Shown here: positions 1 to 10,237 of the stretch, piece after piece
How positions within the stretch are numbered: the first letter of the stretch is position 1
Layout of the letters: every line of letters starts with the position of its first letter
NCBI GenBank assembly: GCA_009746045.1
Contig: RPFO01000579.1
Span: 1,314,576-1,357,075 of the forward strand
From: Mesostigma viride
Lineage: Eukaryota > Streptophyta > Mesostigmatophyceae > Mesostigmatales > Mesostigmataceae
Direction: 5' to 3'
Length of the DNA: 42,500 nucleotides
Program-made: the position numbers and the translations under genes
The notes under the pieces: model-generated
The model's input: the letters and a program-made list of their open reading frames with translations, nothing else
The model's database searches: none
What the model was told of the DNA's origin: nothing

Positions 1-377
1 TATTATGATAATTATTATGAATATTGACTAGGAGATGATGCAGACTTTGTGGGGTAGGCAGTCCCATCCCGGTGATACGACGACGAGCGACCCTCAGACA
101 GAGCCTAGCAAGTAGCAACAGCGAGTTTTCATGCTAACATCGTATGTTCACTGTATGTTCACTGTAAAATGGTAAGCGGGAGCATGGTGATGCTCACGAT
201 GACCATCTTGAGTGCGGCCTGCCAGAAACAAAAACAAGGGAAAAGGGGCAGGCAAGGGAGGGAGGGAGCTGAGAATAGGAGAGCGGGAGCAAGGGAACGG
301 AGAATAAGTGCAATGTGGCCCCAACGGCAGAAGTTTGGGAGATGATTCATAATGTTCTTTCCCAGCCTCGCCTTCAT

Positions 378-512
378 ACCCCCCCCGGCCCCCAACCCAA
401 AAACGTTCACCATCCACCCTTCCCCCCCACCATCAACCCCCCACCCCCCACCTCCCACCCGTCACCCATCACCCGCCACCCCCCACATCCCACCCTCTAC
501 CCCTCCACCCTA
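378..512. repeat. C-rich low-complexity tract
   Basis: A strand-biased run of CACCC/CCCC-type motifs with almost no G, probably inside intron 2 of the ABC transporter gene. No coding signal was seen in 1-580 on either strand. Confidence 0.6.
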
Positions 513-576
513 GGACAGGTTGGAGAACACGAAAGCATGCTGGCCCAGCCTTCGCTACAGGGGAAGAAAACACCGC

Positions 577-674
577 TGAATGAGGTGCCACCTGGCTCAC
601 ATTACCCAGTGGCCACAAGACGCCCCTGAATGAGGTGCCACCTGGCTCGCATTACCCAGTGGTTGCAAGACGCC
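577..674. repeat. 49-bp tandem duplication
   Basis: Two adjacent copies of a 49-bp unit beginning TGAATGAGGTGCCACC and ending in CAAGACGCC differ at only a few positions. They lie in the presumed intron 2 of the ABC transporter gene. Confidence 0.75.
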
Positions 675-924
675 ACTGTCTGCATCATTGGAAACCTTCC
701 GATACACAAAACAGCTCCCAGCTAGACTGACTAGGCCGTCGGCAGCCCGCAGCTGGAGGAGTACAACTCCACAAAGAAATGTCCTACTAACTAAGAGTAA
801 AGCGCATTCGAGAAAGATGAACTCTAGTATAAGTGCACACCCTAGTTGGACTACTTGGATATTGTGTTCCAGTCTGCACGGGAGGCCTCCAGTCAAGGGT
901 TCACCTCGCCAGCATCCATTACCT

Positions 925-1335
925 TGGTTTTCCTCACCTTACTCGTTCCCTCTTCCTGGACAACACCCATGCTTATTTCCTTTACCTACCTTGCTGATAC
1001 CCTTTACCTTGCTAGTTCCCTCTACCATGTCAACACCCATGCTAATTAACTTCCTCTACCTTGCTGATACCCTTTACCTTGCTAGTTCCCTCTACCATGT
1101 CAACACCCATGCTAATTAACTTCCTCTACCTTGCTGATACCCTTTACCTTGCTAGTTCCCTCTACCATGTCAACACCCATGCTAATTAACTTCCTCTACC
1201 TTGCTAATGCCCTTTACCTTGCTAGTTCCCTCTACCTTGTCAACACCCATGCTAACTAACTTCCTCTACCTTGCTAATTCCCTATACCTTGCTAGCTCCC
1301 TCTACCTTGACAACACCCTCTACCTTGCTGATTTC
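925..1335. repeat. 70-bp minisatellite abutting the intron 2 donor of the ABC transporter
   Basis: TCTACCATGTCAACACCC recurs at 1021, 1091 and 1161, and as TCTACCTTGTCAACACCC at 1231, giving a period of exactly 70. A degenerate unit lies to the left. On the minus (gene) strand each unit carries AGCAAGGTAGAGG-like motifs, the same sequence as the exon 2 / intron 2 junction at 1324. The array therefore starts at the splice site and appears to have grown from it. Confidence 0.85.
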
Positions 1336-1854
1336 GTCCACAAGGTTGTCGGGGCTTGTGTCGTTGCTGATGGCGTTTGTGAGGTCGCCGAACAGAATCG
1401 TGAACGAGGCTGCACGGCGCATCAGACAAGTACGAGGCGGCGGTGACGCAAGCAACCAACGAGAAGTAGGAGTCAGCAGGCTATGGAGATGGAATCACTT
1501 CTCACAGGGCACCGACATGCCTAACAAGGCCGAAGTGCCATTATTGTCTTCACATTGCGGCTCACCATATGCAGCGCCCGCGATGCCAGCGCCGACGGTC
1601 CCAACGATGATCAAAACGACGTCGATCCAATCTGCGTAACGGTAGAGCTTGAAGTAAGGCACGGTATCAGGTTTAGGCTTTGCATCATCATGCTTGGCAG
1701 CGTCGGCCACAGCGCTGGCAATATCCCCTACATTATCGACTGTCGCGCCCACACTCGCGGGGATTGGTTGACCGTGGTCCGCGACAAACTTCCAAGCGGA
1801 CGCCTCCGTTGCTCCCTCAGACCCAGCGCTAGCCAGCCTATTTCCCCCGTCCAT
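1324..1854 (-). CDS. ABCB-type ABC transporter, first two exons (partial, continues off left edge)
   Basis: Exon 1 is 1854-1566 and exon 2 is 1409-1324. Exon 1 encodes a hydrophilic 65-residue N-terminus and then VPYFKLYRYADWID followed by a hydrophobic stretch. That is the usual entry into the first transmembrane helix of full-length P-glycoprotein-like (ABCB/MDR) exporters. The exon ends in TAT G at a GTGAGC donor. A CAG acceptor at 1410 restores the frame, and exon 2 reads SFTILFGDLTNAI, matching the family's FGD(L)xN segment after helix 1, then a short extracellular loop. It ends in AGCAAG at a GTAGAG donor. The start ATG at 1854 has an in-frame TAG three codons upstream. No exon 3 was found between 1 and 1323, so intron 2 exceeds 1.3 kb. 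By family, the product is an ATP-driven membrane exporter; the nucleotide-binding domains lie outside the window. The splice model is inferred from sequence only. Confidence 0.75.
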
Positions 1855-2120
1855 TGGGATCTAGCCTCGATCAACACTCAAATCGATTGCGTGCGGAATT
1901 TCCATCAATTGCGGCCAGCGGTAAATGTGGTCGCTTTGCCCCCTTACGTCGGTGAACAGTAAGCCGATGAATTTGGGCCGACATCACAATCAAAATGGAA
2001 GTTTGGGGATTGGAGCCAGGTGTGCATTTACAAGGCGCCCTTTGTCAATTGGCTCCACGTTTCTCCACGGATATGGCCGCACCTCGGCAAAAACGTGTGA
2101 TCGGTTCCTACAGTGTAGTG

Positions 2121-2163
2121 TGCACGTGCTGCCCACTAAAGTTGTTCTTGTTGTTGGTGGTGA

Positions 2164-2248
<85 letters not shown>

Positions 2249-2282
2249 GGTTCCCACTTCCCACGTGCTTCCCACTAAGTTA
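2121..2282 (-). mobile_element. Tail-only retroposon: (CAA)n array between target duplications
   Basis: A (GTT)n run of roughly 85 bp at about 2165-2249 is bracketed by near-identical direct repeats, CACGTGCTGCCCACTAAAGTT on the left and CACGTGCTTCCCACTAAGTT on the right. Read on the minus strand this is a (CAA)n tail between target-site duplications, as if only the 3' tail of a retroposon was copied. Peptides read from it (poly-N, poly-V, poly-L) are artefacts. Confidence 0.5.
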
Positions 2283-2382
2283 GAGGGTACGTCATGCAGG
2301 AAAGAGACAGCCAGGAAACGCATCTGTTGACGTTCAGCCGTGAGGAAATGCTTTGCCGTATCAGGATCCATGGAATATTTTT

Positions 2383-2452
2383 CCGGGTAAATGGGTATTT
2401 TTTATTAACCAATAGGAATATCGTTAGGTTAAGAGGTACCACGTATCGACCA
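2383..2452 (-). mobile_element. Short LINE 3'-end fragment
   Basis: On the minus strand this 70-bp piece matches 39268-39340 (plus) almost exactly. It includes CTATTGGTTAATAAAAAATA followed by CCCATTTACCCGG. The same kind of terminus (ATTGGCTAATAAAATATACC) ends the LINE at 4267-5021, so it is read as a very short 5'-truncated copy of a related LINE. Confidence 0.5.
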
Positions 2453-2536
2453 GAATATTCACTGCAACTGCCGGTCATCGTTCGTCGCACTTGGTGACAC
2501 GCCACACAACATTTACTACATTCGTACAATATACTA

Positions 2537-2614
2537 CATGACGAAAAGATTCTCTGCTGCCCATGTGCCGATGTGCGTGGGACACAACAACAACAACAAC
2601 ATGACGAAAAAGAG
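2537..2614 (+). mobile_element. Minimal retroposon with (CAA)n tail
   Basis: About 52 bp reading CTCTGCTGCCCATGTGC...GGGACACAACAACAAC lies between CATGACGAAAAGA on the left and ATGACGAAAAAGA on the right, which look like target-site duplications. The same core occurs at 5450, 11430 and 38735 (plus) and at about 36090 (minus), so this is the 3' end of a dispersed retroposon family. Confidence 0.55.
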
Positions 2615-2620
2615 TCTAAT

Positions 2621-3109
2621 GTTACCGTAGTGGCTGAAATCACTAAATTGCGAATAAATCTTTTCGAATGACCCCCCGAAAAGTGCTAAAATAATACTTC
2701 AATTTACCCCGTAAAGTATGAAAACCGGGAGGCGCTACACCTGTTTCTGGCTGCAGGCCGCGGCGCAGCTAGATGAAGTGGAGCGCCGCGCTTGCCGCGC
2801 CGCGCCGCGTTGCGCCAGATTGAGAACCCGTTCAAGTAGCACTGATTAGGGGCCCTATTAGCACTGATTAGGGCCTTATGTCATACTGGTACTCACTTAA
2901 TTGTCAGATAGGACCTGCGCTTGGTGGGTAATTAATGTACTTGATAGGTTAGAATCCAAGTCAGACACTGAACTAGGTGCCCTAAACAAGCTCCCGGGCT
3001 CGAAGTTTACCTAACCCGGGCTGAACTTTCCCCGCAAAGTGTCAAAACCATGCAGAAAAACCCTCGAAAAATTATTTATTCGCAATGTGATTTCAGCCAC
3101 TACGGTACC
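2621..3109. mobile_element. 489-bp terminal-inverted-repeat element
   Basis: The left end GTTACCGTAGTGGCTGAAAT and the inverted right end GGTACCGTAGTGGCTGAAAT continue to match for about 45 bp (AATTGCGAATAAAT, then TTTTCGA). TCTAAT flanks both ends (2615-2620 and 3110-3115) and is a likely 6-bp target duplication. There is no coding capacity, so it is a MITE of unassigned superfamily. Confidence 0.7.
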
Positions 3110-3709
3110 TCTAATATTCCTATCAGAATAACCGATTTCTGAATACTTTCAGAATCTGTCCGCAATCCATTGGAATCTCAACATAGCAGACTTTTCGCGA
3201 CCGCCCCGGAGATACATGTATCGCCCCGACCCCGGGGGGCTACCATCGGCCGGGGGGGGGGTGGAGGGGGGTCAGAACGCCCCACCCCTAACGTTTTATG
3301 AGGGGGGGGGGGGTCTGACACCCATCTAAAGAACTAGATATACATTTGACGCTATTGGCGAGAAACCGGTCCACGCAAGGAAACTGGGCCTCGGAGATCG
3401 ACCCCAAAATTAAATTTGACACCAATACACCCCCCCCCACACACGTTTAAGATTCTCAGGTTTAAGATCATGAGCCCCTGGATTAGACCTCTACTAGTAG
3501 TATAGTTGTAGTAGAATGTAGTAGAACTTAGTAGAATCGAATCACAGTAGTAAGATTTTTTAAGATCATGAGCCCTGGATTGGTCGGACCCCAATCTTAA
3601 ACGTGGGGGGGGGGGGGTGCACCTGGTACAGTAGCGCAATCGACAGATCTCTCCAAGGGAACTCCAAATCTGCCCTACAGTAGGGTAGTTGAAACTTGAA
3701 AGTCCTTTT
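3110..3709. other. Non-coding stretch with G/C homopolymers
   Basis: Contains G runs around 3251, 3303 and 3606 and a C run near 3430. A short phrase, TTTAAGAT(C/T)...ATGAGCCC(C)TGGATT, is repeated at about 3463 and 3558. No gene was recognised. Confidence 0.4.
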
Positions 3710-4078
3710 CCGACCCGGTGATAGGCTAATTGTGTGGGCGGTTCCGCTTACGGCACTGTAGATAGCAGCTGATGGGCGGGAACCGACATGCAGAAAACTT
3801 AGGACCGCTAGCCCCTGCGCGGGTTTGAACTGGGGACTTCCGGATCCGACGGAACGACCAGTAAAAACTCCCACTTTATTTGCGCAATGCTTCTTGCCGG
3901 GAAGGTGGGCGAGTAAGTTTTCATTGCTATCCAGCCGAGGTGGGTTCCTATAAGGGAGTGTGGGCGGTTCCGCTTACGGCACTGTAGATAGCAGCTGATG
4001 GGAACATGCAGAAAACTTAGGACCGCTAGCCCCTGCGCGGGTTTGAACTGGGGACTTCCGGATCGGTGATAGGCTAAT
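3710..4078 (-). mobile_element. tRNA-like SINE, two partial copies
   Basis: Two copies share about 105 bp: 3735-3846 and 3960-4066, both starting GTGGGCGGTTCCGCTTACGG and ending GGACTTCCGGATC. On the minus strand the shared end reads CCCCAGTTCAAACCCGCGC, matching the tRNA B box GTTCRANNC. In the right-hand part of the first copy it is preceded by ACTGGTCGTTCCGTCGGATC, which resembles a D-arm/A-box region. CGGTGATAGGCTAATTG flanks both copies. A tRNA-derived SINE explains this best. A decayed tRNA gene is less likely because the segment is repeated with a long non-tRNA body. Confidence 0.45.
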
Positions 4079-4266
4079 TGTTACGAGACTGGCAAAAATG
4101 GCTTTAACGCCATTCTCTTACGCCAAGTAAGCCAAAGTCGAGTCGGTGTGGCAAGTACGAGGTATGAGGGTGGTCTGATCTCAAGTATAAGTAGCGCAAT
4201 CGATAGATCTCGGTGAGGGGAGGATCTCGGTGAAGGATCTGCCATGAAAAAGCCGAACCTTGGTCC

Positions 4267-5021
4267 GCGGTGGACCGCAGGGCCACTGATGTACAACATC
4301 TTTTGATGCATAGGGCGATAGGGGTCATCTGCGCTACGCTCCACGAGCGTTTTGGTCATGATGCATCATGCCTGTGCACGCACCCTAGTGAAACCATTGA
4401 GCACAGGTTTCTTTACTGTAATCTCCCTGGGGTTTGGACGTGGCTCATTAACATCTGGGCCGCATGGACGGCATCGCCACCCACTCTCCCAATTAGCGTG
4501 CGTACCATCATTCATTTTCGGTATTGCTGGCACACCAGGGACCGAGCTTTCAGTTTCCCAAACAGAATGGATATGGCTACGCACTACTATGCTATACGCG
4601 ATCTGGACCATACGCAACGAGACAGTCTTTAAGGTCCGCGAGGAGTATACCCGCGGCGGCGTAGTCGGTCCGGCGCTTTATATACCTATGGAATGCGGCT
4701 ATGCGCCGCTACTGGCTGTTAGCTCAGGAACAACACAGGGTGTGGGACCCAGGGCCCAATAACGACAAGCCCAGCCCGCTCCAGCTTTTTCATGATCTAC
4801 TGGGCCGTAATCAGGTATTCACCAGTATGCCTCATGGCGACATTACTCAGGTCCAATGGCTTCCCTGGTCTAATAACGCGCCCTATTAGCCTTTCACCTG
4901 TCACCGCCACACGTGTCACGTGTGTGTGCCCACCTTCATTAGGATTCGCTGATACTCATTTCCCCTCTCACCTCTTTGGTACATAATTGGCTAATAAAAT
5001 ATACCCATTTCAGTTCCCCGA
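4267..5021 (+). mobile_element. 5'-truncated LINE, 3' end with zinc-knuckle remnant
   Basis: Translation of 4270-4640 gives a segment with CLCTHPSETIEHRFLYCNLP and GVWTW, the zinc-binding C-terminal module of LINE reverse transcriptases (zf-RVT). The closest relative in the window is the minus-strand LINE at 36147-38526. The copy is frame-broken near 4500. The insert is bracketed by a 20-bp direct repeat ending CCGAACCTTGGTCC (about 4247-4266 and 5022-5041), a clear target-site duplication. It ends in an AT-rich 3' terminus containing ATTGGCTAATAAAATATACC. Confidence 0.8.
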
Positions 5022-5041
5022 AAAAAGCCGAACCTTGGTCC

Positions 5042-5987
5042 AAAATGGAAGATTGGGGTCGCAGTCGGTCGGAATCCGATACATTTTGCAAGCATTTTGG
5101 GCAAAAAAATAATTAATTCGCCAAAAGGTACCTTTCTGCTACCGTGGACCGGTTTCTCGCCAATAGCGTCATTTGCTTTCGTCGCAAAAACTACGGAATT
5201 CAGACGCCGTCTAGCAGTCGTCCATTATCGTCGAGTACCGTAGGCGTTACGTAAACTCGGCCTTGGTTACGCCTGATTTTACGAGCAAGGAGTTCATGTC
5301 GAATGTAAATCTAAAGCTTCTGCAAAAACTCTCAAGTAACGTCAACGCACCTAACTTTACTTGATCGTAATAAATGGAACGCAGTTTCAGAACTGGTGGC
5401 CGCGAAAGCTTCCTGATGGTAATAATTATCCCTCGGCCACTATAGTAGATTCTCTGCTGCTCATGTGCGGCGTGGGACACAACAACAACAACAGCAACAA
5501 CAAATCTCTCGACCACGTGGACCTTGGGACCAGGCGTTTTTGTGGCGCCATGCTCAGCGTATCCCGGATTCCCGAATTCCTGACCGCGTAGAAATTTGGC
5601 GAGTGGCAGGCATTCGCCAGATTCCGCCACGCACGCCGGAAGTTTCTGAACGGACGCTGATGTGCCCACGTGCCCGGTCAACTGTTCTGCGACTGCCCGA
5701 GACTGGCGTCGTCCGGTCCCTATGCCCAAATTTAGGATGGTTGTGCGTCCTGCCGCACAGATCCACGTAGCGAAGCACCTGCACGGAGAGACAATAGACA
5801 AGGTGGCACTCGTGCCACTTTCTCTCTACCAGCACTTCCCTGTTATTGTATACTCGGTAGTTTTCGAGGCGCAGCCAGAAACAGGACAAAGCGGGCGCCA
5901 GAGCTTTGGGGCATGTAACTGGTTTATCCGTTGATCCGCCCAGCGTGCCTTGCGTTGTCTTTAGGGCAGGCTTTTCCAAGCGCAGGC
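5042..5987. other. Intergenic region upstream of the protease
   Basis: No convincing gene. It holds one copy of the CTCTGCTGC...GGGACACAACAAC retroposon 3' end at about 5450-5502 (plus). The open frames here have no recognisable motif and overlap one another. Confidence 0.5.
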
Positions 5988-5994
5988 TATATAG
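5988..5994 (+). promoter_or_regulatory. Candidate TATA box of the protease gene
   Basis: TATATAG lies 66 bp before the ATG at 6060, and no other AT-rich core element was seen nearby. The assignment rests on position and motif only. Confidence 0.3.
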
Positions 5995-6059
5995 CGCTGC
6001 GAGAGTGATTGCGGCAATTATCGGCCTTCGTTGGGCCCAGGCATTGGCGTCTGAAAACC

Positions 6060-7543
6060 ATGGCGAAGGGTTTACTGTTTGGGGCATGTTTGTTGCTGGC
6101 TCTTCAGTTTGCTTCCGGCATGTTCACCGGGTCCTGGCCTACGGGTATCAACTTCGATCTCGACGGATTGAGGTTGAAGTTGACTCCGACTTCCACGCCC
6201 ACTAGCGTGAACAGTGCCTACACCGCTTGCATCACGAATGCGGCCTCTTCGCCGTCCGACTTTGGTGGAGGATGGACGGTTTCGTCGTTTGGTGACGACG
6301 AGTCTAAGAAAATAAGCTTTACCAACTCAAAACTTTTCAAGTATTATGGCGCCAACTTCGCCTACGTAGTAATCTCCTCGAATGGCAACTTTCAGTTTAC
6401 TACCACCCCAGATACCGCATACAACGGGACGGCTACTGTCCATTTTAACCAAAAGCGTATCAGGTGCGTTGGGCTTTGATATGGGCCCTCATTGTGTCAT
6501 CGGCATTGGAAGCCTGGATGCCTAACCGGCGTAGGCCGTTTGCAAGAAGCAACTGCCTCTCCTACTTTTTTCCCTCAGTGTTTGAAGTGGAGTGAGGGTG
6601 ACGGAGTCTCTTCTTTTTTTGCCCACGCAGACACATGGGAGTTCCACATTGGTTGCCTCACATTCTGCCGTGCCCAAAAGAGCTAGCCTTGATTTTGTTT
6701 GTGTGTATTTCGCCCTCCCCTGCGCTTATTCCTGGAATTCACCTTTGCTCAATTCAGCTTGTGAGCCGGAAGTCTGAAACCTGCACATGCTGTACAGGTG
6801 TCTCGTGCTTTGTGGTGGGTGCCTGCTCATCAGCATACTGCGCCGACATGTGGTACCTTCCCAACAAGGCACTTGGCAAAAATCGACTGCTCAACTGTTT
6901 GCCCTATCTGGCATTTTCTCCGCGTGTGTGTGTACAAGTGTTAGTGTGTTCTCCCTTCACTGCCTGGTAATTTTTTGCTGGCCATTTTTCTGGCCCCACC
7001 TGACCTTATCACCGCATGTGGCACTTTTCATCCCTCTATCCCCACCCCTTTCCTGGCCATCCTCCCTCCCGGGCCCCCAGCACACTTTTCACAGACCTCT
7101 CCCCGAACACCGGCGGTGTCGTCCGGTACAAGCAGCTCACAGATGGCTTTGTCGTCCAGTTCTTGAACGTGACGTCCTACAACTCCAACCTCGTCAACAC
7201 CTTTGAGTCGCGCTTCTCCTGGAACGGAACCATCGACCTCTCCTGGTTCAACTGCGCGCCCACCGGGCCCACCACCGTCGGCCTGTCCAACAAGGGTGGT
7301 TCAAGCGAGCTGCGCACACTGGTCAACATCAGCGCGTTGGCCGTGTGCCCGGGTGTCACGCTGGCGCCGCGTCCTGGATCAAACCCTTCCCCCTTCACCT
7401 GCACGCGCTCGCTAGCCACGCCCCCCGTGAACCTGGTACGGCTTCGGTTCCCATAGAAGGGAAGTCCTGTAAAGACATGGCCTTCAATTGGCGTTGCCTC
7501 GCAGGTTGTCAGTCCATCTTTCTTTTGTTCCTCCCTCCCTCCC

Positions 7544-7589
<46 letters not shown>

Positions 7590-9076
7590 TCTCTCTCTCA
7601 CTCACACACACACACAGCGATTTCATGTGTATGTGTGCCAGAGCTCACACATACTCGCACGGTCCATTTCTTTCTTCGGATATCGCCTGGCTTGCTTTGT
7701 GTATCGCTGGGCGGGACATGGCGCTGTCCATTGTGGCGGTGATCCTTGTCGTGGGGAGCGTGGCTTTCCTCGCTAGAACTGTCTGCACCAGGAAATGGAT
7801 GTTAGCAAACAGCATGGCATGACGTTTTGCGTTTTCTGCGTGAAACCTCCATCTCCTACCCACCTGCTGCCCGCAGACCAAGGAGCTCTTCCCCGAGAAA
7901 GTACGCGGCCTCTACCCCACCGCCGACACGCCCGCCCCCTCGTCAGGCCCCACCGTTAAGCCAGCCCCTGGCGACGTCACCAAGGACATGAGCACGCGCA
8001 TCGTGGGCGGCACGACGGTGACCAACCGCACGGCGTACCCCTTCATGGCGGTCATCTTGGACCAGGCGGGCAACCACGTGTGCGGCGGCAGCCTGATCTC
8101 GCGCAAGTACGTGCTCACGGCGGCTCACTGCGCATCCGCCTCGTACCAGGTGGCACTCAACACGCTCAACCTTGCCCCCTTTGACTCGACTGTGCAGGTG
8201 CGCGCGATCGTCAACCGCTATGTGCACCCGGACTATGACGAGAACACGATCGACAACGACCTCGCGGTCATGGAGATCGAGTCGTTCGTCTCCGACAACT
8301 TCATCTTCATCCGCACCAACATGACACGCTATGAGACGCCTGGGACCATGATGCGCGTGATTGGCTGGGGGCACTCGGCGGGGGTGATCGGGCCCGATGG
8401 GTCGGGCACCGTGGAGGAGAAGCGCCTCCAGCAGGTGGACCTCCCCGTCATCTCGTGGGCCGACTGCACGTACCCGGCCTCGTGCGGGTCGGCCGCCTGC
8501 CAGGTGGGTTACCCCGAGTATTGGGTGACCAACGAGACCATGATCTGCGCAGGATACGCGGCCGGCGGCAAGGACCCCTGCTTTGGCGACTCGGGCGGCC
8601 CGATGTTCACGGCCACCCCGCCGTACGTCCAGGTGGGCATCGTCTCGTGGGGCGAGGGCTGCGCGCTGCCCAACCGGTTCGGCGTGTTCACCCGCATCTC
8701 CAAGTATGTCACCTGGCTGCGCCAGTTCATCGACGATGCCGTGTTCAACTGCAACGCGTACAAGCCAGGCGAGGACGGCGTCAGCTCTCCACCCCCGCCG
8801 TCCCCGCCGCCCCCATCGCCTCCCCCGCCGTCGCCACCGCCCCCCTCACCCCCCAGCGCGTCGGACGTCACGGTCCTGGACGCCTACACCGAGATGAAGG
8901 CGCTGGCGGTGCGGGACGGTCAGGGTGGCAGCAGCAGCTTCAATGCTGCGGAGAGGGCGCTGCTTGCGCTCTACCGGCGCATGCAGGTGGCGGTGGACGA
9001 CCCTATCAGTGCGAAGACGCCGTCGACCGACCAGCTGCTGCTCGACCTGTACCGGCGCATGCAGGAGCTGGACTAG
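6060..9076 (+). CDS. Secreted trypsin-like serine protease with NIDO-like N-terminus and (SPPPP)n linker
   Basis: Exons are 6060-6463, 7081-7435 and 7877-9076, giving 652 residues. Junctions AG|GTGCGT, CCCAG|CAC, CTG|GTACGG and CGCAG|ACC keep one frame. The ATG (AAAACCATGG) starts a signal peptide, MAKGLLFGACLLLALQFASG. Residues about 50-240 resemble a nidogen-like beta-sandwich (YYGANFAYVVISSNGNF, later FVVQFLNVTSYN and WNGTIDLSW). A peptidase S1 domain follows: IVGG at 295, TAAHC with His337, DNDLAV with Asp381, and CFGDSGGP with Ser492. Asp486, six residues before the serine, and the SWGEGC and FGVFT segments predict cleavage after Lys/Arg. Activation would be by cleavage at R294. A proline-rich SPPPP linker (8790-8855) leads to a C-terminal tail with two copies of LLxLYRRMQ. 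The protein is probably extracellular or in the cell wall; its substrate is unknown. Confidence 0.9.
7545..7587 (+). repeat. Poly-C run in protease intron 2
   Basis: An uninterrupted run of 43 C residues, preceded by CTCCCTCCC and followed by (CT)n(CA)n, lies in the 441-bp intron 7436-7876. The exact length in an assembly is unreliable. Confidence 0.85.
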
Positions 9077-10229
9077 AGTATAGCTTCTCACGAGGACGCA
9101 CGGTGGGGAAGGGAGAGAGGGAGTGAAGGTGGATGATGGGTGTATTGGAAAGAAAGAAGCTGAGTGCTGCCATGTGCTGGCACTTGGTGGCGGAATGGGG
9201 AAGGATTGGAGGCGGCTGCCGCATGCTTGCGCAGGGTGTTTCATGAAAGTGCAGGCTGGGCGGATGTGTGTGAACGTTTTCCCGACAGCTGGACATGGGT
9301 CATGCTGACACGTGGCTGCAGCGATGAGTGGGCTTGTTGCCAACGTCACACTGTATACTATTGGTTACTGCGGGCAGGCACATTTACGGGCCTGGTTAGG
9401 AGGGTGGAGGTAGCTGTTTATTCAAAGCTGAGGCGACATGCTTGACCCTGCGGGAGCCCACTGCTTTGACGTGATTGATCAACTGGTTCTCAAGTTGGGC
9501 AGGGTTTGTGGCAATGAGGTGAGGCACATGTGGAAGAAGGGTAATGGCTTGCTTACTGACAGGATTGTTTTATCGGTTCCTCATGCGCGGAGGTTGCTGT
9601 GGTGAAGGGTTACTATTTGGCTTCACAACAAACCCAGCCCTGCATTCAATTGGCTCGCAAAGCCATTGCACCTGCGATCGTTTGGTGTTGGCATTGGCAG
9701 ATATGTTGGTGCCGGCAGTGATGTCAGACACCTGCATGGGGTTGCATGGAAAGTGCTCTGTGAACGTGCCATGGATGCTTTCTGAAATGGCATAAGGTTG
9801 CATGCGTGTTCCTCCCAGAGTGGGAAGCTAGCAGGGAACCCAGTTAGCTAGAGTGCAATCAGGATATGTGCGCCGTGCTTACACCCGAAGTGGTCTCGGT
9901 AGTGCTGGAGTGAGCCACCGTAGAGAGGGTTTTCCCATGTGTTATGCAATTTTCCAGGTAGAAAAGCTGAGTACCATCTTTCTTTCTGTGCTGCGTAGCT
10001 AGGAGTGCCTCTTTTTTAATTGATCATTGGTCACTTGACAGACCAATGATAAATTAAAATTGTCCTTCGCAGCTGCTTGGCAGAAAAAATAGGAACAGGT
10101 TTGTTCATGGTAGCAGTGGATGCTTATGCCACATCATTGTTCTACACTTAATAAATTAAAAACTTTCTATAATTTTTATGCACAATATTTTTTTACAATG
10201 CGATACTTGGCGTTGTAGAGGTAGAATGC
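9077..10229. other. 3' flank of the protease and intergenic DNA
   Basis: This follows the TAG at 9076. No second gene, repeat or RNA gene was recognised. A TGTAA poly(A) signal, common in green algae, was not seen in the first 400 bp, so the 3' end of the transcript is undefined. A small inverted repeat, TCATTGGTCACTTGACAGACCAATGA, spans about 10023-10048. Confidence 0.4.
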
Positions 10230-10237
10230 GATGCATC

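Noticed and set aside
577-674. CRISPR array
   Set aside because: Only two 49-bp copies without unique spacers, in eukaryotic intronic DNA.
2108-2371. Frames giving poly-Asn, poly-Val or poly-Leu proteins
   Set aside because: They are readings of the (GTT)n array; the coding signal comes only from the trinucleotide repeat.
3735-4066. A functional tRNA gene
   Set aside because: Only the T-arm/B box is convincing. No complete cloverleaf could be built, and the segment is repeated with a non-tRNA body.
5247-5801. 184-codon minus-strand open frame
   Set aside because: It crosses a (CAA)n retroposon end, has no motif, and competes with equally long frames on the other strand.
7177-7626. Minus-strand glycine-rich frame
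   Set aside because: It is driven by the 43-C run and overlaps protease exon 2.
8455-9126. Second-frame open readings and the minus-strand glycine-rich frame over protease exon 3
   Set aside because: They are shadows produced by high GC at the third codon position; the plus-strand frame has the full S1 protease motif set.
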